NCBI GenBank assembly: GCA_964515905.1
Contig: CAZEWK010000021.1
Location: 1 to 51,111 of the forward strand
Source: GCA-2712985 sp964515905
GTDB lineage: Bacteria; Pseudomonadota; Alphaproteobacteria; UBA7887
Reading direction: 5' to 3'
Length of the DNA: 51,111 nucleotides
The notes beneath the pieces were generated by a model, which saw nothing but the letters and a program-made list of their open reading frames with translations, did no database searches and had not been told where the DNA came from. Both the position numbers and the translations under genes were made by a program. How positions within the stretch are numbered: the first letter of the stretch is position 1; every line of letters begins with the position of its first letter. Of this stretch, positions 34,988-43,563 are shown piece by piece.

Positions 34988-35842
34988 ATGTCTGGATACC
35001 CAGTCACTAATTCAGATCAAAAGGAATTTTGGAATGATATAAAGGGTCAACTTTGGGTGGACTTGCAGCCGCGAATAGACGAAATGTTTCAGCCATTCGG
35101 TGAGAAGGTGGTTACGGCTCTGGGCCCAGAAGGTGGCGAAAAGGTTCTGGACGTTGGTTGTGGCACCGGTACTATGGCATTTAGGTTGGCTGAATATGTG
35201 AGGCCTTCAGGTGAAGTTGTTGCGGTCGATATTTCAAAACCAATGCTGGACTTGGCGCGACAACGAGCAGATTTAGTGTCTTCAGACAATACAATGTTTA
35301 TTGAAGGAGATGCCCAAGTCTATAACTTCGACAATTTATATTTTAATGCTGTATTTAGTCGGTTCGGCGTTATGTTTTTCGATGACCCAATTATGGCATT
35401 TAAAAACCTTCGAAAGGCCGTTAAGCCGGGGGGAAGGTTGGCCTATGTCTGTTGGTCTGATAGAAAGGATAATCCTTGGATTCGCCTTCCTACGGGAGCT
35501 GCTAGAGAATTCTTGGACATAGCTCCTCCTCCTGAAATGGATGCACCAGGCCAGTTCGCAATGGAAAGGGAAGCCCGTATTGAAGAAATTTTAAAAGAGT
35601 CGGGATGGTCCAGTATTAAGATAGAACCATTTAACATTCGTCATAGCCTTGGTGCCGACGTGAAGGATGCCGCAGATTTTATATCTCATATGGGTCCAAT
35701 GTCGGAGCCTTTTTCAAAGGCTGATAAGGACATAAAGCAGAAATGCCTTGATGCAATTAAAGGTGCATTGACACCATATGAAGAACCTGGGGGTGTTTAT
35801 CTCAAGTTTGGCACTTGGATAGTTACTGCTAACAATGACTGA
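34988..35842 (+). CDS. Class I SAM-dependent methyltransferase
   Basis: The SAM-binding motif I is V-L-D-V-G-C-G-T-G-T-M, followed by V-V-A-V-D-I-S-K-P-M-L (motif post-I) and the K-P-G-G-R-L-A-Y-V-C-W strand typical of UbiE-like enzymes. About 284 residues. The open frame runs upstream through tRNA-His, but that part is not protein, so ATG 34988 (M-S-G-Y-P-V) is chosen; GGAGG lies about 12 nt before it, and an in-frame TTG at 34979 is an alternative. The substrate is unknown. Confidence 0.85.
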   Translation: MSGYPVTNSDQKEFWNDIKGQLWVDLQPRIDEMFQPFGEKVVTALGPEGGEKVLDVGCGTGTMAFRLAEYVRPSGEVVAVDISKPMLDLARQRADLVSSDNTMFIEGDAQVYNFDNLYFNAVFSRFGVMFFDDPIMAFKNLRKAVKPGGRLAYVCWSDRKDNPWIRLPTGAAREFLDIAPPPEMDAPGQFAMEREARIEEILKESGWSSIKIEPFNIRHSLGADVKDAADFISHMGPMSEPFSKADKDIKQKCLDAIKGALTPYEEPGGVYLKFGTWIVTANND

Positions 35843-35845
35843 ATT

Positions 35846-35965
35846 TTAAAGTAGATCTTTGATAACAGTCCTCGGTACGGTGGGATCTGGTCCAGGGATA
35901 ATTAGTGCGCGGGGTAGTTCCGGTTCTAGCCCCCAACTGTTGGCAATCGCGTTCAATTTAGTAGA
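35846..35965 (-). other. In-frame open extension after the SDR stop codon
   Basis: Directly after the TAG of the SDR at 35966 the same frame stays open for 39 codons and then stops at 35846-35848. The translation includes A-I-A-N-S-W-G-L-E-P-E-L-P-R-A-L and I-I-P-G-P-D-P-T-V-P-R, which looks like real protein sequence. It has no ATG (a TTG occurs at its fourth codon). It may be a remnant of another gene, a lost C-terminus, or a small coupled ORF. I do not recognise it. Confidence 0.35.
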
Positions 35966-36727
35966 CTAAGTTGCGCTAGTACCGCTATCCACAGGAACAA
36001 TTGCTCCAGTAATGAGCCTTGCGTTATCGGACGCAAGAAATAAAGCCAGGTTCGCTACATCCTCGGGTTCCCCAAGACCTAGGAGGTGTCTCGCGGCAAT
36101 CTGATCGTTTCCTGTCGCTTCAGCGTTATCCAATAATTTTTTGACTCGTTCGGTTTGTATCACTCCCGGTGCGATCGCGTTTATCCGAATATTTTCACTT
36201 GCACATTCAGATACTAGTGCTTTGGTTAGGGAAACAATACCACCCTTTGCCGTTGAATACGCAGCGGCACCTCTGGATCCAACAATAGCCCTAACTGAGG
36301 TCATGTTTATAATCGAACCACCTCCTGAGTTTGCAATAAGTGGTATACCAAACCGACATCCAAGAAACGTACCAAATAGATCAATTTTGATTGTTCTCCA
36401 CCATTCGTCGATTGGCAGTTGGCTAGCTGTGCCGTCTCTAGCTGTCGAACCACCAGCATTATTATGTAATATGTTTATTTTACCCAGCTTTTTGAAAGCC
36501 TTATTGAAAGCACCTTCCATCTGTTCAGGTTCGCTTACGTCTGCCTTAAAAAAATACGCTTCTCCTCCCAACATATTTATTTCCTTTGCGGACCTTTCTC
36601 CGGCTTCTTCTGCCCAGTCTATAATGGCAATTCTTGCACCTTCATTTGCAAATAGTTTCGCCGTTGTTTTTCCGATCCCAGTCCCGCCTCCTGTGATTAG
36701 ATCCACTTTGTTCCGAAGTTTTGCCAT
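35966..36727 (-). CDS. Short-chain dehydrogenase/reductase
   Basis: This is a classical SDR of 253 residues. The nucleotide motif is T-G-G-G-T-G-I-G (12-19), and D-W at the end of beta-2 suggests NAD preference. N-N-A-G is present, and the catalytic Ser (N-M-T-S) and Y-S-T-A-K are intact. The C-terminus P-V-D-S-G-T-S is typical. The substrate is unknown; the dioxygenase and PanE-like genes upstream on the same strand may act with it, but the 125-bp gap contains strong palindromes (see 36746-36844), so it may be controlled separately. Confidence 0.9.
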   Translation of the reverse strand: MAKLRNKVDLITGGGTGIGKTTAKLFANEGARIAIIDWAEEAGERSAKEINMLGGEAYFFKADVSEPEQMEGAFNKAFKKLGKINILHNNAGGSTARDGTASQLPIDEWWRTIKIDLFGTFLGCRFGIPLIANSGGGSIINMTSVRAIVGSRGAAAYSTAKGGIVSLTKALVSECASENIRINAIAPGVIQTERVKKLLDNAEATGNDQIAARHLLGLGEPEDVANLALFLASDNARLITGAIVPVDSGTSAT

Positions 36728-36745
36728 TATTAAAATCCTTAATAC

Positions 36746-36763
36746 TTAAATCTATAGATTTAA
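36746..36763. promoter_or_regulatory. 18-bp perfect palindrome, operator candidate
   Basis: TTAAATCTATAGATTTAA reads the same on both strands. It sits 18 bp upstream of the SDR start, next to its AAGGA ribosome site, a position suited for a repressor. A related palindrome lies at 36831-36844. Confidence 0.5.
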
Positions 36764-36789
36764 CCTTAAAATCTTTTTTGAAGGTTAAA
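36759..36789 (-). terminator. Inverted repeat downstream of the PanE-like gene
   Basis: TTTAACCTT (36759-36767) and AAGGTTAAA (36781-36789) form a 9-bp stem with a 13-nt A/T-rich loop, 63 bp after the stop of the PanE-like gene. It overlaps the 18-bp palindrome. It could end or attenuate transcription before the SDR. Confidence 0.35.
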
Positions 36790-36830
36790 ATTCATGGTGA
36801 CGTGATACGGTATTAGTTAGTTTTTATAAT

Positions 36831-36844
36831 AGATTTATAAATCT
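36831..36844. promoter_or_regulatory. 14-bp perfect palindrome, second operator candidate
   Basis: AGATTTATAAATCT is a perfect palindrome with the same half-sites (AGATTT and AAATCT) as the one at 36746-36763 in reversed order. The centres are 83 bp apart. It lies just after the PanE-like stop. Confidence 0.4.
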
Positions 36845-36852
36845 TTAATTCG

Positions 36853-37776
36853 TTAGAGTTGCAATCGAGATTCTTTTGCTAAAATCAGTGACGTTACGAC
36901 TGAGTTAACGGGTGTAGGAACCTTAATTTCCAAGCCTTCACTAACAATGGCTCCATTAATTGCTTGGATCTCCGATTTCCTTCCCGCTATATGATCTAAT
37001 AACATGGAAGGGCGGGCATCAGGCATCTTCTCTCCAAACGCTACCACATACGGGACTGGTTCTTTGAAAGAAAGTTGGATGCCTTTTGCTACAGAGATCT
37101 CATAAGCTTCGGTGGCGCAATTTTTTGCAATTTCCCACAGATTTTTGTCTTTTAGAACTTGTCCTATTCTAGAGTCGGAGACAGTGCAAATTCCGCTGAA
37201 GCAGACATTGCAAATAAGCTTTTCCCAAACCATACGTTTTATATCATCGTATGCCTTTACATTGAATCCAGCATTTGACCAAACGTTCTCTATTTCTCTT
37301 AGCCGATCGGTGACAGGTCCGCTGAGTTCTCCGAGACGTATGAGTTCCATCCCGTTATGGTATACGTGCCCAGGATTTTTGATAGAAGCACCAAAGCCAC
37401 CAGCAACTCCAATTGTGACCAGATCTTGGCCTACAATTTTTGCCACTTTATCAAAACTTCCTAATCCATTCTGGATCGTAAGTACTGATGTGTGATTACC
37501 AATAAGTGGTTCAATAGACTGAGCCGCTACTTCTACATGCATTGCTTTGGTAGCTATGACTACTAAGTCGCAAACCCCAACTTCTTCGGGGTTCTGTGAT
37601 GCATTTATCCGAACAATCCTATCACCACTTTTCCCTTCAACACGTATTCCATTTTTACGTATTGCATCTATATGGTCCCTCCAGACATCTATGGCCCACA
37701 CTTCGTTTCCAGCGTCGCCCAAAAGACCTGCATACACGGACCCCATGGCCCCCGCACCAACTATTGCAATTTTCAT
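36853..37776 (-). CDS. Ketopantoate reductase family protein (PanE/ApbA)
   Basis: This is an NADPH-dependent 2-oxoacid reductase-type protein of 307 residues. The N-terminal Rossmann motif is G-A-G-A-M-G (7-12). T-K-A near residue 76 and Q-N-G-L-G (about 103-107) are the expected substrate and cofactor contacts, and the C-terminal domain has K-L-I-C-N-V and R-P-S-M-L-L-D. True ketopantoate reductase (pantothenate synthesis) is possible, but its place 29 bp downstream of an intradiol dioxygenase suggests a paralog acting on a catabolic acid. GAGGA lies before ATG. Confidence 0.85.
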   Translation of the reverse strand: MKIAIVGAGAMGSVYAGLLGDAGNEVWAIDVWRDHIDAIRKNGIRVEGKSGDRIVRINASQNPEEVGVCDLVVIATKAMHVEVAAQSIEPLIGNHTSVLTIQNGLGSFDKVAKIVGQDLVTIGVAGGFGASIKNPGHVYHNGMELIRLGELSGPVTDRLREIENVWSNAGFNVKAYDDIKRMVWEKLICNVCFSGICTVSDSRIGQVLKDKNLWEIAKNCATEAYEISVAKGIQLSFKEPVPYVVAFGEKMPDARPSMLLDHIAGRKSEIQAINGAIVSEGLEIKVPTPVNSVVTSLILAKESRLQL

Positions 37777-37805
37777 TTAGAAGTCCTCTTTGTATGTCTA
37801 TCGTC

Positions 37806-38666
37806 CTAAGGTAAATTGTCTAATTTCTCTAATCGGAAATCATAATAGACGTCCTGGTTCCCGTCTGAGCTTGTTTTAGCTCCTACATTGCTGTTTTTTA
37901 TTTCAGTTACCAATGATCCTTTGACTGCAAATACTGCATCTGAATCAAGGAAGGGGTCCCCCTCTAAAAATAGCTGTGTTGTTACTGTTTTGTAGCCCTC
38001 AGCAGATATAATAAAATGTATATGTGCGGGCCTATTTGGATGCCAATGTAAGGCTGATAGCATTTTGCCAACAGGTCCGTCCGTTGGAATGGGATAACTT
38101 GCTGGTTGAACAGTACGAAACGCATATTGACCCGATTCATCTGTAGCTAGTCTTCCTCTCAAATTCATATCCGGTTGTGCAGTGTCTTGTACGTCATACT
38201 TCCCATTGGGGGCAGTTTGCCAAATGTCAAGGATTGCTCCTTCAATTGGTGTGTCGTCAGTAGTGAAAACATGTCCAGAGACAGTCAGTTTATCTTCTTT
38301 GTCGGAGATATTTATTGAGTCACCATAATTTATTTTTGGTGCGGATGGACGATAATATGGACCGAGCACACTAGACTCTGTTGCCGCCTCTACTTTCCTA
38401 TTATTTATAGCATCCACTAGCATACTTGCACCTAATGTGTCCGACATTAAAATAAATTCTTGTCGTTTATCATTACACTTTTGGCCTACTTCAGTTAAAA
38501 ATTTAATCGCCTCTGCCCATTCTTGATCTGATGGTTCTACTTCTTGAATAAATTTGTGTAGATTTGCAATTAGTTTACTCATAATTAATTTTAAACGGGG
38601 ATCGGGTGTATTCGCTAATTTTTCAATGACCGCATCGGTCAAGTTATTTTCTGTTAAATCGCGCAT
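37806..38666 (-). CDS. Intradiol ring-cleavage dioxygenase (catechol/hydroxyquinol 1,2-dioxygenase type)
   Basis: This non-haem Fe(III) enzyme cleaves catechol-like rings between the hydroxyls. The N-terminal dimerisation helices (residues 1-90) are of the catechol 1,2-dioxygenase type. Expected iron ligands are Tyr157 (W-Q-T-A-P-N-G-K-Y), Tyr191 (A-S-Y-P-I-P), and His215 and His217 (R-P-A-H-I-H-F). V-L-G-P-Y-Y-R is typical. Hydroxyquinol 1,2-dioxygenase-like enzymes resemble it most, as I recall. No ring hydroxylase or muconate enzymes are visible nearby, so the substrate is open. An AGGAG site precedes ATG. Confidence 0.9.
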   Translation of the reverse strand: MRDLTENNLTDAVIEKLANTPDPRLKLIMSKLIANLHKFIQEVEPSDQEWAEAIKFLTEVGQKCNDKRQEFILMSDTLGASMLVDAINNRKVEAATESSVLGPYYRPSAPKINYGDSINISDKEDKLTVSGHVFTTDDTPIEGAILDIWQTAPNGKYDVQDTAQPDMNLRGRLATDESGQYAFRTVQPASYPIPTDGPVGKMLSALHWHPNRPAHIHFIISAEGYKTVTTQLFLEGDPFLDSDAVFAVKGSLVTEIKNSNVGAKTSSDGNQDVYYDFRLEKLDNLP

Positions 38667-38967
38667 TATATTACTCCTGAATCGGAACTTTGTATTATCA
38701 AACCCGTAAGTAAAATCAGATGGTAAGCAATATTTAAATTTTGCGGATAAATAGGTTTCTCAGGGCCAGAATTAATATCTATGGTTTTATTACGTTAAAT
38801 TACGAATAACATTGGTGGAAATTAAATATAGAAACAGGTGTTAGTAATGTTAAGCAGATTAGGTGGCTGATGGTCAGGGGTTAGATGAGACTACTTTGGT
38901 TTGGTAAAACATGGTATCGAAATATTTTTAGATAATATTCTCGTTTTTTTGTCGGAAAAATAAGGCA
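38667..38967. other. AT-rich intergenic region
   Basis: About 300 bp between the divergent dioxygenase and beta-propeller genes. It should hold promoters for both, but no hexamer pair or palindrome stands out, and there is no coding signal. Confidence 0.5.
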
Positions 38968-40167
38968 ATGGGTTTTATTAAATACAATATTCTTAGTTTT
39001 ATGCTTTGTCTGAGTTTTTTGTGCACAGGCTCGACGCCTGTTTTGGCGGAGATGTTGGCGATTTTAAATTATGAGAGTAAGTCGGACGAGTCTCTTGAAT
39101 CTCTCCAACTTCAGGGGGGAGACGGTCCAAGACGAGAGGGAATAGCGGTCGTAGAGTTGGACGAATCGTCCTACGATTATGGTAAAATAGTGATGGATAT
39201 CCCCACATCACCCGATTTTGTTTTTCATCATATTTTTTATAATCAAGATGCAACGAAAGCCTATGTAACTGCCTTGAGGGTAGAGATATTGCACGTAATA
39301 GATCTGCAGAAGTTCCCTTATAGGCTAGTTCCAATACCTGTCCCTGGATGCAAGGTTCAGGAAAATATAATTTTTTCTGATGATAATAAGAAGTGGTATT
39401 TGACGTGTATGGGCTCAGAAAGTGTTATAGTTGGTGATGCTGTCGCCGACCAGGTTATAAAGGAAATCAAGATTCCTGGATCTTATCCACATGGCATAGC
39501 CCTACATGAAGGTATTGATAGGATGATTGTGGCTAGTTGTGTTGATCCAGGCTTTGGAGGTACGGGCCATACCATAGAAGTTATTAAGGTGAGTACAGAG
39601 GAGTATCTTGGTTCGATCCCGATATCAGATAAAAAAGGGTCTGCCCCTGTTGAAACAGTGTTTGTACCGGAAAGTGATCCACCGATAGCATATGTGACAA
39701 ATATGATGTCAAACACCTTGTGGGCAGCAGAGTGGAACTCGACGGAGGAAACCTTCATCGCCCAAGAAATTTATGATTTTGAAAATATTGGGGCTCGCAT
39801 GCCGCTAGAAATTTATTTTAACAGATCAGTAGATAGACTATTTATCACTACGGCCGATCCGGGAATGTTTCATATTTTTGACATTTCGGAAGATCCACTA
39901 TCACCGAATTTGATTGAGTCGATTGTAACAGCAGGTGGTGCTCACCATGTCGCTATTACGCCGGATGAGAAGATAGCGTATGTTCAAAATTCTTTGTTAA
40001 ATCTCCCAGGACTCAATGATGGTTCAATTACTGTAATTGATCTTATGGAGATGAAGGCGATAGAAACTTTAGAAACGTTTAAAGAAAAGGGTTTAACCCC
40101 AAATTCAATTACTATGCTTCCAGAGTGGTATCATCCCGCAGGGCATTTCAACAATGGACGATACTAA
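38968..40167 (+). CDS. Secreted YncE-like beta-propeller protein
   Basis: A 399-residue protein with a signal peptide (hydrophobic residues 9-27, probable cleavage after V-L-A). The mature part consists of repeated strands of the YVTN/YncE propeller kind: K-A-Y-V-T-A-L-R-V, I-A-Y-V-T-N-M-M-S-N-T-L, R-L-F-I-T-T-A-D-P, H-H-V-A-I-T-P-D-E-K-I-A-Y-V-Q-N-S. Several Cys are present. Such proteins act in the periplasm, often near metal or quinoprotein systems, but no activity can be assigned. It is convergent with the polytopic protein, 16 bp apart. Confidence 0.8.
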   Translation: MGFIKYNILSFMLCLSFLCTGSTPVLAEMLAILNYESKSDESLESLQLQGGDGPRREGIAVVELDESSYDYGKIVMDIPTSPDFVFHHIFYNQDATKAYVTALRVEILHVIDLQKFPYRLVPIPVPGCKVQENIIFSDDNKKWYLTCMGSESVIVGDAVADQVIKEIKIPGSYPHGIALHEGIDRMIVASCVDPGFGGTGHTIEVIKVSTEEYLGSIPISDKKGSAPVETVFVPESDPPIAYVTNMMSNTLWAAEWNSTEETFIAQEIYDFENIGARMPLEIYFNRSVDRLFITTADPGMFHIFDISEDPLSPNLIESIVTAGGAHHVAITPDEKIAYVQNSLLNLPGLNDGSITVIDLMEMKAIETLETFKEKGLTPNSITMLPEWYHPAGHFNNGRY

Positions 40168-40183
40168 TCAATAAAATTGTTTG

Positions 40184-41659
40184 TCAGTTTGTTACGATGG
40201 GTTGTGCTAAAATCCATAGGCTGAGCGACGTATATATAGCCATTAAAGTGGTCATAGGAATATGTGGTAACCACGCATTTCTCTGATTCGGAAATAATCG
40301 AACTAAAATTCGATGAGACAGATACACGGCAATTACGTGCCCCACAACAATTACAAAAATTGATATATGCCAAACTGCTTTTGCATTAATAATTCCGATA
40401 TTAATCTTTCGGTTTGCAGTATTAAACAGGTTCCAACCAATTCCGAAGGGATCAGAAATTAAAGCAATAAAAAGCTGACCCGCTATTAGAAAATAAGATA
40501 GATAATGGGCGATGTGGTATGCCACGGCGATTGGCACCAAAGATAATACCAACCAGCGAGCCAATATAAATGGGGATTTTGTGTGATCGGCCACTATATT
40601 GGATCGTTGATAGAACCAAGACGTTATGGAGCAGGTAATTAAATAAATTAGGGTAAAGAAAGAAGGAAATATAAGTAGACCAACAGTCTCGATTACCGGT
40701 TCCAGATCACCAAAAATTTTGTTTAGTGGCAATAAAATAAAAGATAATTCTGAAGTTGAAAAAATTAAATGATTTATTGTGGACCATGTGGGCGTTTCCA
40801 TAAACCCATCGAAGGACACGGTGGCTAGTAACGTTAAAACAAATATCATCATCGAAAAACTTAGTGGTTTCCGCGAGAACAATCCTTCCCCGTACCTACG
40901 AAGATGTAATTCCCCGTTTCTGAAACACATATTGATTGGTGCAAAGCGACCAAAAATATTAAAAATTATTGAGAAAATTTCTATTTTTTGACGCCAGGAA
41001 TCCCGTCCATACACCAGCATTCCGGCTAAACAGAAGAGGCTGTACGAAAGTATTATTATTGCAAGAAGCTTTGGTTTTTCTCCGCCGGACCAAATTAGTT
41101 CCAACCAGGCAAAGGTAAGAAAAAGAACTAAAGCCGGCCAGCAATCAAGGGACGAAGGAAAAGTTAGAATTCCCATTTTTCTTTTTATAAATCGTTCTAT
41201 TCCCCAACCCATTGCATTCCACGGATTTATTAGTGGCCAAAGATTACCGATTAAGGCTGTAAAATAAACAAACCCGACCCACCAAATGACCCAAACCGTT
41301 ACTGGTGTAATATTTTTTAGTGGACTTTGGTCGCCCCATAAACCGGCGCTTACGAGCAATGTTAACACCCCTATAGAGAAACAGCCTAGTACAACTCTAA
41401 GTGCGCGAAGTACTGAGAGTTTTGGGTTCCATGTTTTTAGCGGAAGGATGCGTGAATTAGAATGCACTGTAGACCGGTAAGTGCAGACCAAAATAACAAA
41501 TGATAGGACTACAGTGGCTGCGGCGGCGCCCAAGTAAAGGTTTAAGGGGAGAGGAAGGTCATAACGGAAGGCGAAACCATGTGCTAATGTGGGATTAGAA
41601 GAAATAGATAGCATAACCAGCGTCAGAACCGTGTACCGTATCAGCACCGATAGCCCCAC
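40184..41659 (-). CDS. Polytopic membrane protein of unknown function
   Basis: A 491-residue protein with an N-terminal signal-like segment ending L-A-H-G, then the phrase F-A-F-R-Y-D-L-P-L-P-L-N-L-Y-L and about ten or eleven hydrophobic helices. Repeated W-P, N-P-W-N and G-R-D-S-W phrases suggest short amphipathic loops. Proteins of this appearance have been auto-labelled fenitrothion hydrolase; I do not treat that as evidence of function. It starts at GTG 3 bp after the cupredoxin-like gene, so the two probably work together. No permease family fits clearly. Confidence 0.75.
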   Translation of the reverse strand: MGLSVLIRYTVLTLVMLSISSNPTLAHGFAFRYDLPLPLNLYLGAAAATVVLSFVILVCTYRSTVHSNSRILPLKTWNPKLSVLRALRVVLGCFSIGVLTLLVSAGLWGDQSPLKNITPVTVWVIWWVGFVYFTALIGNLWPLINPWNAMGWGIERFIKRKMGILTFPSSLDCWPALVLFLTFAWLELIWSGGEKPKLLAIIILSYSLFCLAGMLVYGRDSWRQKIEIFSIIFNIFGRFAPINMCFRNGELHLRRYGEGLFSRKPLSFSMMIFVLTLLATVSFDGFMETPTWSTINHLIFSTSELSFILLPLNKIFGDLEPVIETVGLLIFPSFFTLIYLITCSITSWFYQRSNIVADHTKSPFILARWLVLSLVPIAVAYHIAHYLSYFLIAGQLFIALISDPFGIGWNLFNTANRKINIGIINAKAVWHISIFVIVVGHVIAVYLSHRILVRLFPNQRNAWLPHIPMTTLMAIYTSLSLWILAQPIVTN

Positions 41660-41662
41660 AAG

Positions 41663-42070
41663 TTATTTGGGATGTATTTCAAGATAAAGCAGTGTCAGTT
41701 CGTGCGTTTCAGTGGTTTCGCCAGAATTTTCTAAGCCATGAGAAGTTATAGGAAAACGCCCAGTTGAGTGTGCGTTGAAAACCATATCAAACCGAGCATT
41801 TGGTAAAATTTTCCCCTCTATGTCGTAACCATGAATATGCAGCGTGATGGGTTCATCTGTCTCCCAGGTTAATCGCACTGTTTCTCCCTGTATTACTTTA
41901 AGCAAATTTAAATCGCCAAGAACTACACCTTTGTTAATTTTTAGAACAAATTGTCGTTCTGAAAGAACATTAGTCGCCGCCTGCGATGACGTGTATGAGG
42001 GTCTCGTGCAAGATATAAAAATGCTAAAAACAAGGAATATATATAATAAAAGTGTTTTACTGAGTTGAAT
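41663..42070 (-). CDS. Cupredoxin-like lipoprotein, apparent ATT start
   Basis: The mature domain reads V-I-Q-G-E-T-V-R-L-T-W, L-H-I-H-G-Y-D-I-E-G-K, T-G-R-F-P-I-T-S-H-G and L-L-Y-L-E-I-H-P, the pattern of cupredoxin-like domains with a surface His cluster but no Cys. The frame extends upstream of the first common start (TTG 41905) through a lipoprotein-type leader (hydrophobic L-L-Y-I-F-L-V-F-S-I-F-I-S-C, Cys at about 21). The only start with a ribosome site (AAGGA, 9 nt) is ATT at 42070; there is no ATG, GTG or TTG in the leader. Starting at 41905 would remove the leader and first strand. About 135 residues. Confidence 0.6.
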   Translation of the reverse strand: MQLSKTLLLYIFLVFSIFISCTRPSYTSSQAATNVLSERQFVLKINKGVVLGDLNLLKVIQGETVRLTWETDEPITLHIHGYDIEGKILPNARFDMVFNAHSTGRFPITSHGLENSGETTETHELTLLYLEIHPK

Positions 42071-42198
42071 GACTATAAGTCCTTAATGGCTATCTCGTGG
42101 TTTCTTTATCTACGATAATTTTTCCAACACAGTTTTCTACATCGAAGTTTATTCCGATATTAGTGTTTAACCTCCCTGTGTATCGTATTCCTGGAGGA

Positions 42199-42597
42199 TT
42201 ATAATTGGTTTACAGATTTTGGCTTGTTATTCGTGGGTCCATCAAATTTATTGGGTGCTAGGAAAATGGATAGGGTAATTGCTCCATTCGGGGACCAGGC
42301 TTCATGACGACTCCCTGTTGGTCGCCATACAAAATTGCCTTGGGTTGCTTCTCCTTCATCGTCAGCAAGACTGCCTTCAATAACGTATGTCTGTTCTATG
42401 TCGGTATGTTCATGAAGGGTCAAACGGGAGCCCGGGGCCCAACGAAAAAGAGCGGTCATTAGACCTCTATTTTTGTCTTCATAAAGAATTTTGATATCGA
42501 TTCCTGGACTGGTCGTGGGCTCCCATGGAACGGTCTCTATATCTATATATCGGGACATCAAATCCGAGTTAGATAAAATCGTACTTTGTTTTGGCAT
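42199..42597 (-). CDS. ChrR-like cupin domain protein
   Basis: A single-domain cupin of 132 residues. The metal site is His62, His64 and Glu68 in L-H-E-H-T-D-I-E-Q-T-Y-V, with His98 in S-R-H-E-A-W. V-I-E-G-S-L-A-D-D-E-G and G-N-F-V-W-R-P-T-G-S are like the cupin of ChrR anti-sigma factors and acetylacetone dioxygenase-type enzymes. There is no ChrR N-terminal zinc domain, so it is more likely a small enzyme or a sensor. It stands alone between the hydrolase and the cupredoxin gene. Confidence 0.8.
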   Translation of the reverse strand: MPKQSTILSNSDLMSRYIDIETVPWEPTTSPGIDIKILYEDKNRGLMTALFRWAPGSRLTLHEHTDIEQTYVIEGSLADDEGEATQGNFVWRPTGSRHEAWSPNGAITLSIFLAPNKFDGPTNNKPKSVNQL

Positions 42598-42693
42598 GTT
42601 GGCACTGGAGTTAAGGTTAATATTGCTATTTTAGCACGGTTCAATGGTTTTAAGATTTATTTATTATCATAGTACAAAAAAATTTATATTTGG

Positions 42694-43563
42694 TTAATGG
42701 GTGAAAAAGTCGTTAATAATTGAAAGCAATTCTTCGAGCTTGTCATGGTGCACCCAGTGTCCTGCACCTTCCATCTCTAGGGTTTTGGCCATGTTAAAGT
42801 AGTTGGCCCTTCCGTCTATTTCGGGGTTTGTATCCCAGCTTTCCGTTCCCCGTATAAGCAAGGTCGGACAACAAATTCGAGACCAAAGCGACTGTCTTTC
42901 CAGATCACTTAACCCGTATGGAGGGAAAACGCGAACGTAGTTATCGAATTTCCAGCTAAAAGTTCCATCTTCGTTTTGGTCGATGCCGTGAATAGTTAAA
43001 TGGTGTGCTTGCTCTGGAGTTAAATGCTGATTTGCTTCCTGCATTCGGTTCACGGCATCTTCGATAGTTTTGTATTTATGGGGATTCCTACCGGAGAGTT
43101 TTCGGAGATAGTCGACCCATTTTAAAAGACGGCTATCGATCGATTGTTGTAGTTCCTCAGCCATCTTTTTCGGCGGCATGCCCAGTCCTTCTATTGCGAC
43201 TATTTGTCGAACATTCTTTGGATACAATCCGGCATACTGAAGGCAGATCATTCCACCTAAGGAGTGACTGATAATTGATACGGGCGCCAAATTAGCTTGA
43301 TGTACCAACTGGGCTAGATCGTAGACATAATCGGGTAAGACGTAACTACCTCCAACAAGCCATTGGGAATCTCCGTGACCACGAAGGTCCGGAGCTATGA
43401 TGTGGTATTGGTCACATAGTGATTCGGCGACCCAATCCCAACTACGGCAGTGGTCTCGACCTCCATGGACCAACAGTAGCGGGGGGGCAGTTGGGTTTCC
43501 CCAGTCGACATAATGAAGTTTTAGTCTTTGAGAATAAAAATTATGAGATGTGGGACCGGTCAT
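42694..43563 (-). CDS. Alpha/beta hydrolase
   Basis: A 289-residue alpha/beta hydrolase fold enzyme. The oxyanion region is L-L-V-H-G-G-R-D-H. D-L-R-G-H-G-D-S follows, then nucleophile Ser101 in I-S-H-S-L-G-G, and the catalytic His269 in G-A-G-H-W-V-H-H. The acid is probably Asp in R-G-T-E-S-W-D. It has no leader, so it is cytoplasmic. The substrate may be an ester or a C-C bond of a ring-cleavage product; the neighbourhood does not decide. Confidence 0.88.
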   Translation of the reverse strand: MTGPTSHNFYSQRLKLHYVDWGNPTAPPLLLVHGGRDHCRSWDWVAESLCDQYHIIAPDLRGHGDSQWLVGGSYVLPDYVYDLAQLVHQANLAPVSIISHSLGGMICLQYAGLYPKNVRQIVAIEGLGMPPKKMAEELQQSIDSRLLKWVDYLRKLSGRNPHKYKTIEDAVNRMQEANQHLTPEQAHHLTIHGIDQNEDGTFSWKFDNYVRVFPPYGLSDLERQSLWSRICCPTLLIRGTESWDTNPEIDGRANYFNMAKTLEMEGAGHWVHHDKLEELLSIINDFFTH

